Notes under the pieces: model-generated
What the model was told of the DNA's origin: nothing
Database searches by the model: none
Seen by the model: only the letters and a program-made list of their open reading frames with translations
Made by a program: the position numbers and the translations under genes
Shown here: one piece after another, positions 48,950 through 51,303 of the stretch
How positions within the stretch are numbered: the first letter of the stretch is position 1
Layout: every line of letters begins with the position of its first letter
From: Novosphingobium sediminis
Lineage (GTDB): Bacteria; Pseudomonadota; Alphaproteobacteria; Sphingomonadales; Sphingomonadaceae
Length of the DNA stretch: 51,303 nucleotides
NCBI RefSeq assembly: GCF_007991615.1
Contig: NZ_BJYR01000030.1
Coordinates: 1 to 51,303 of the forward strand
Direction of reading: 5' to 3'

Positions 48950-50614
48950 ATGACCATGATCACCAAGCTGCGCGCCCGGGTCTCACCGCACGCGATCTCG
49001 AAGGTCACCCGCATTTTCAACGGGACCCTCGACGACATCTTCAACGAACTCTTCCAGAATGCCCGCCGCGCGGGCGCGACCTGCATCACCGTCACCGCCG
49101 AGCACATGGCAGATGCCTGCCTCATCACGGTGAGCGATGACGGCGCCGGGATCGCCGACCCGGTCGACCTCCTCTCACTCGGCCAGTCCGACTGGTCCGA
49201 GGAGTGTCGAACCCGCGAGGACCCGGCGGGCATGGGCTTCTTCAGCCTTGCTGGCCTCGACACCGTGGTCAGTTCGCAAAGCGCGGGTGGTGCGTTCTCG
49301 CTGGCAATCACAGGCGATGCCTGGACCGGCGAGGCCGACATCGATGTGCTGCCCTTCGACGGGCCGCGCGGCACGGCAATCGCCTTCCGGTTCGATCCGC
49401 AGCCTGACGGTAAGCTCGAACGCTGCGTCGAGGCGGCGGCCCGGTTTCTGCCGCTTGCCGTCAGTTACAACGGCAAGGACCTCGCCAGCGCCGATTTCCT
49501 CGCCGACGCGCACAAGGTCATCGAGCGGGAGGGGTTCCGGATCGGCGTGTTCCGCGACCGGCACTCGCCGCACGTGGCGACGCTCAATTTCCACGGGGTC
49601 ACCCTCAAACACGCTTTCCCGGTCGTGAAGGAAGTCCATCACACCCAGTGGTCCGTGCAGGTCGACGTGATCGACGCGCCCGATCTCGTCCTGGTCCTGC
49701 CCGCCCGCAAGGAAATCTACCGCAACGCCGCGCTCGACCGGCTCGTGGCACTCTGCCGCGAGGCGATCTTTTCGGTCATCCGCGAGGAACCGTTCCACCG
49801 CCTGAGCTTCGAGGACTGGCTCGAGGCGAGCCTGTATTACGACAATTTCCCGCAGGCGGCGCGGCAGTTGCCGCTGTGGTACCCGACGCTCGCCCGCGAC
49901 AGCTACCGCGAGGTGCCGCGCTTTGCCGACCTCGAGCCGGGCGCGGCGATCTATGACGACACGGACTCCTTCGATGCCGTCACCTTCGGCCGTGCCCTGC
50001 GGCGCTCGAACGGGGGCGAGATGCACCGCCTCGGCGGCCCCGACCCGCGCGCCTTCCACGAGCCGATCACCAACTTCATCGGCTATCCCTGGTACGATGC
50101 CCTCCCGGCTTTCGTCCGTACCGGCGAGCGCTTCACCTTCGATGGCGGCAAGCCGACCGATGAAGAGGGTGCCGTTACCGTCCGCCCCGACGCGATCACG
50201 ATCGAACTCACCGATCAGCACGACCGGCGGCTCGATCTCGAGACCGACTTTGCGATTCTGGAAGATGCCGATTCCTGGGGTGATCCCGACTGCGCGCACA
50301 TTGCGCTGACCCGGACCACCGCGCTGGGGCCCGACGATCTCACCGACCTCATCATCGATGCGGTGTTCAGCCCTTCCGACGATTCAGATGCCGACAGCTA
50401 CGACACCCAGGAGACCCGCTTCCGACACGATGCGGCGGTGCGCGCCCATGCCATCCTCGAAGGCGAGGACGCCGCGATCCTTGCCGGCATCCGCATGGCC
50501 TTCGCCGACCGGGTCGCCTGGCGCATCCCGCACGGGCGCACGCTGCGCCTCTCCTGGTCGAACGCCGCCTCCGACCTCTCGCTCGATCCTGCCCAGGAGG
50601 GCCCCGTCCAGTGA
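48950..50614 (+). CDS. GHKL (HSP90/histidine-kinase-type) ATPase of unknown role
   Basis: A 554-residue protein with a GHKL ATP-binding fold: N-box LDDIFNELFQNARRAGATCI, G1 box CLITVSDDGAGIADPVDLLS, and a G2-like GMGFFSLAGLDTVVSSQS. There is no histidine-kinase dimer domain and no MutL or HSP90 C-terminal domain that I recognise; the remainder is acidic and aromatic-rich. The gene starts after a hairpin and overlaps the next gene by GTGA. Its place between a ParB-like and an ArdC-like gene suggests a role in DNA handling or defence evasion. Confidence 0.8.
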   Translation: MTMITKLRARVSPHAISKVTRIFNGTLDDIFNELFQNARRAGATCITVTAEHMADACLITVSDDGAGIADPVDLLSLGQSDWSEECRTREDPAGMGFFSLAGLDTVVSSQSAGGAFSLAITGDAWTGEADIDVLPFDGPRGTAIAFRFDPQPDGKLERCVEAAARFLPLAVSYNGKDLASADFLADAHKVIEREGFRIGVFRDRHSPHVATLNFHGVTLKHAFPVVKEVHHTQWSVQVDVIDAPDLVLVLPARKEIYRNAALDRLVALCREAIFSVIREEPFHRLSFEDWLEASLYYDNFPQAARQLPLWYPTLARDSYREVPRFADLEPGAAIYDDTDSFDAVTFGRALRRSNGGEMHRLGGPDPRAFHEPITNFIGYPWYDALPAFVRTGERFTFDGGKPTDEEGAVTVRPDAITIELTDQHDRRLDLETDFAILEDADSWGDPDCAHIALTRTTALGPDDLTDLIIDAVFSPSDDSDADSYDTQETRFRHDAAVRAHAILEGEDAAILAGIRMAFADRVAWRIPHGRTLRLSWSNAASDLSLDPAQEGPVQ

Positions 50615-51303
50615 CCCGTCACCCCAAGCCCGACGTCGCGCAGGTCATCACCGACCTGATCCTCGAGAAGATCGCCGCCGGCACGGCCCCGTGGCTCAAG
50701 CCCTGGACCGCGACCAGCACGCGGCCGCTGCGCCACAACGGGGTCCCCTATTCGGGGATCAACACCTTCTTCCTCTGGGCGGTCGCCGAGAGCCGGGGCT
50801 ACGCCAGCCCCTACTGGATGACCTTCCGTCAGGCGCTCGAACTCGGCGCCCATGTCCGCAAGGGCGAGAGCGGCTCGTTCAGCGTGTTCTACAGCTCGGC
50901 GCGCAAGACCGACACCGATCGCGAGACCGGTGAAAAGAGCGAAAAGACGATCCGGTTCATGAAGTGGAACCACGTCTTTAACGCCTCGCAGATCGAGGGG
51001 CTGCCGGCGCACTACTACCCCGAGCCGCTGGACCCCAAGTCGATCGGCGAACTCTCTGCCGAGGTTCAGGCCTTCCTCGATGCGATCCCGATCCGCGTCG
51101 TCCACGGCGGCGACAGTGCGCATTACACGCCGAGCACCGACACAGTCACCTTGCCGTCGCCAAACGCGTTCCATTCGATCGAGGCGTATTTCTCGACCCG
51201 GTGCCACGAGCTTGGCCACGCCACAGGGTCGGCCAAGCGGCTCAATCGCCAGTTCGGCAAGCGTTTCGGGGACGATGCCTATGCCTTCGAAGAAATCGTC
51301 GCG
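50611..51303 (+). CDS. ardC: ArdC-type antirestriction/ssDNA-binding protein, partial (3' beyond window)
   Basis: The first 231 residues are seen. The N-terminal ArdC ssDNA-binding domain reads LILEKIAAGTAPWLKPWTAT, GINTFFLWAVAESRGYASPY, and WMTFRQALELGAHVRKGESG. A zincin-like metallopeptidase part follows with the HExxH-type motif CHELGHATGSAKRL and the downstream FEEIVA. ArdC proteins bind incoming single-stranded DNA and protect it from restriction. The GTG start at 50611 overlaps the ATPase stop and follows AGGAGG at ten bases. Confidence 0.92.
   Translation, partial: MTRHPKPDVAQVITDLILEKIAAGTAPWLKPWTATSTRPLRHNGVPYSGINTFFLWAVAESRGYASPYWMTFRQALELGAHVRKGESGSFSVFYSSARKTDTDRETGEKSEKTIRFMKWNHVFNASQIEGLPAHYYPEPLDPKSIGELSAEVQAFLDAIPIRVVHGGDSAHYTPSTDTVTLPSPNAFHSIEAYFSTRCHELGHATGSAKRLNRQFGKRFGDDAYAFEEIVA

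Overview
This window reads as part of a large, mosaic, low-copy plasmid from a sphingomonad-type alphaproteobacterium (Novosphingobium, Sphingobium or Sphingomonas). That assignment is inferred from high GC, the TraA/L/E/K/B gene order, the RepA_C-type initiator, a TonB-dependent receptor beside aromatic-acid catabolic genes, and dense insertion elements. No database search was possible.

Layout. (1) 1-2601, minus strand: the start of a conjugative type IV secretion operon (traA pilin, traL, traE, traK, traB running off the left edge), with a regulator at 3395-3916 behind two inverted repeats. (2) 3946-10906: transposon debris, namely two broken Tn3-family transposases, a resolvase with its res-like region, and an IS3-family element whose orfB is split by a complete group II intron (7805-10043). 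(3) 10907-27748: a catabolic accessory island. It holds a truncated DHA2 transporter, an ACS-type MFS carrier, a broken TonB receptor, five regulators (three MarR, one TetR, one IclR), a 3-hydroxybenzoate 4-monooxygenase divergent from its MarR regulator, an MFS carrier, and two divergent operons for a phthalate-type pathway (dihydrodiol dehydrogenase plus decarboxylase; QPRTase plus Rieske oxygenase). Both routes would converge on protocatechuate; the lower pathway and the oxygenase reductase are not here. (4) 27749-35157: a truncated IS630-type element abutting a TniA/TniB/TniQ transposon about 6.6 kb long. This transposon also carries a tyrosine recombinase, a divergent winged-helix gene, and a dif-like site between them. 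(5) 36010-40173: the maintenance core parB, two parS palindromes, parA, iteron origin and repA. (6) 40250-51303, plus strand: primase-like protein, strawberry-notch helicase with methylase domain, a Phd/PIN toxin-antitoxin pair, an orphan HTH gene, a large ParB-like protein, a GHKL ATPase and an ArdC-type antirestriction protein.

How the parts work together. The backbone (tra, par, rep, and the DNA-processing/antirestriction block) supports transfer, establishment and stable inheritance. Mobile elements separate it from the catabolic cargo. The main items for a second look are: the Tni transposon with an apparent tyrosine-recombinase resolution module (27749-35157); the DNA-processing operon with repeated structured leaders (40250-51303); the QPRTase gene inside the phthalate operon; and the precisely definable intron-in-IS nesting.
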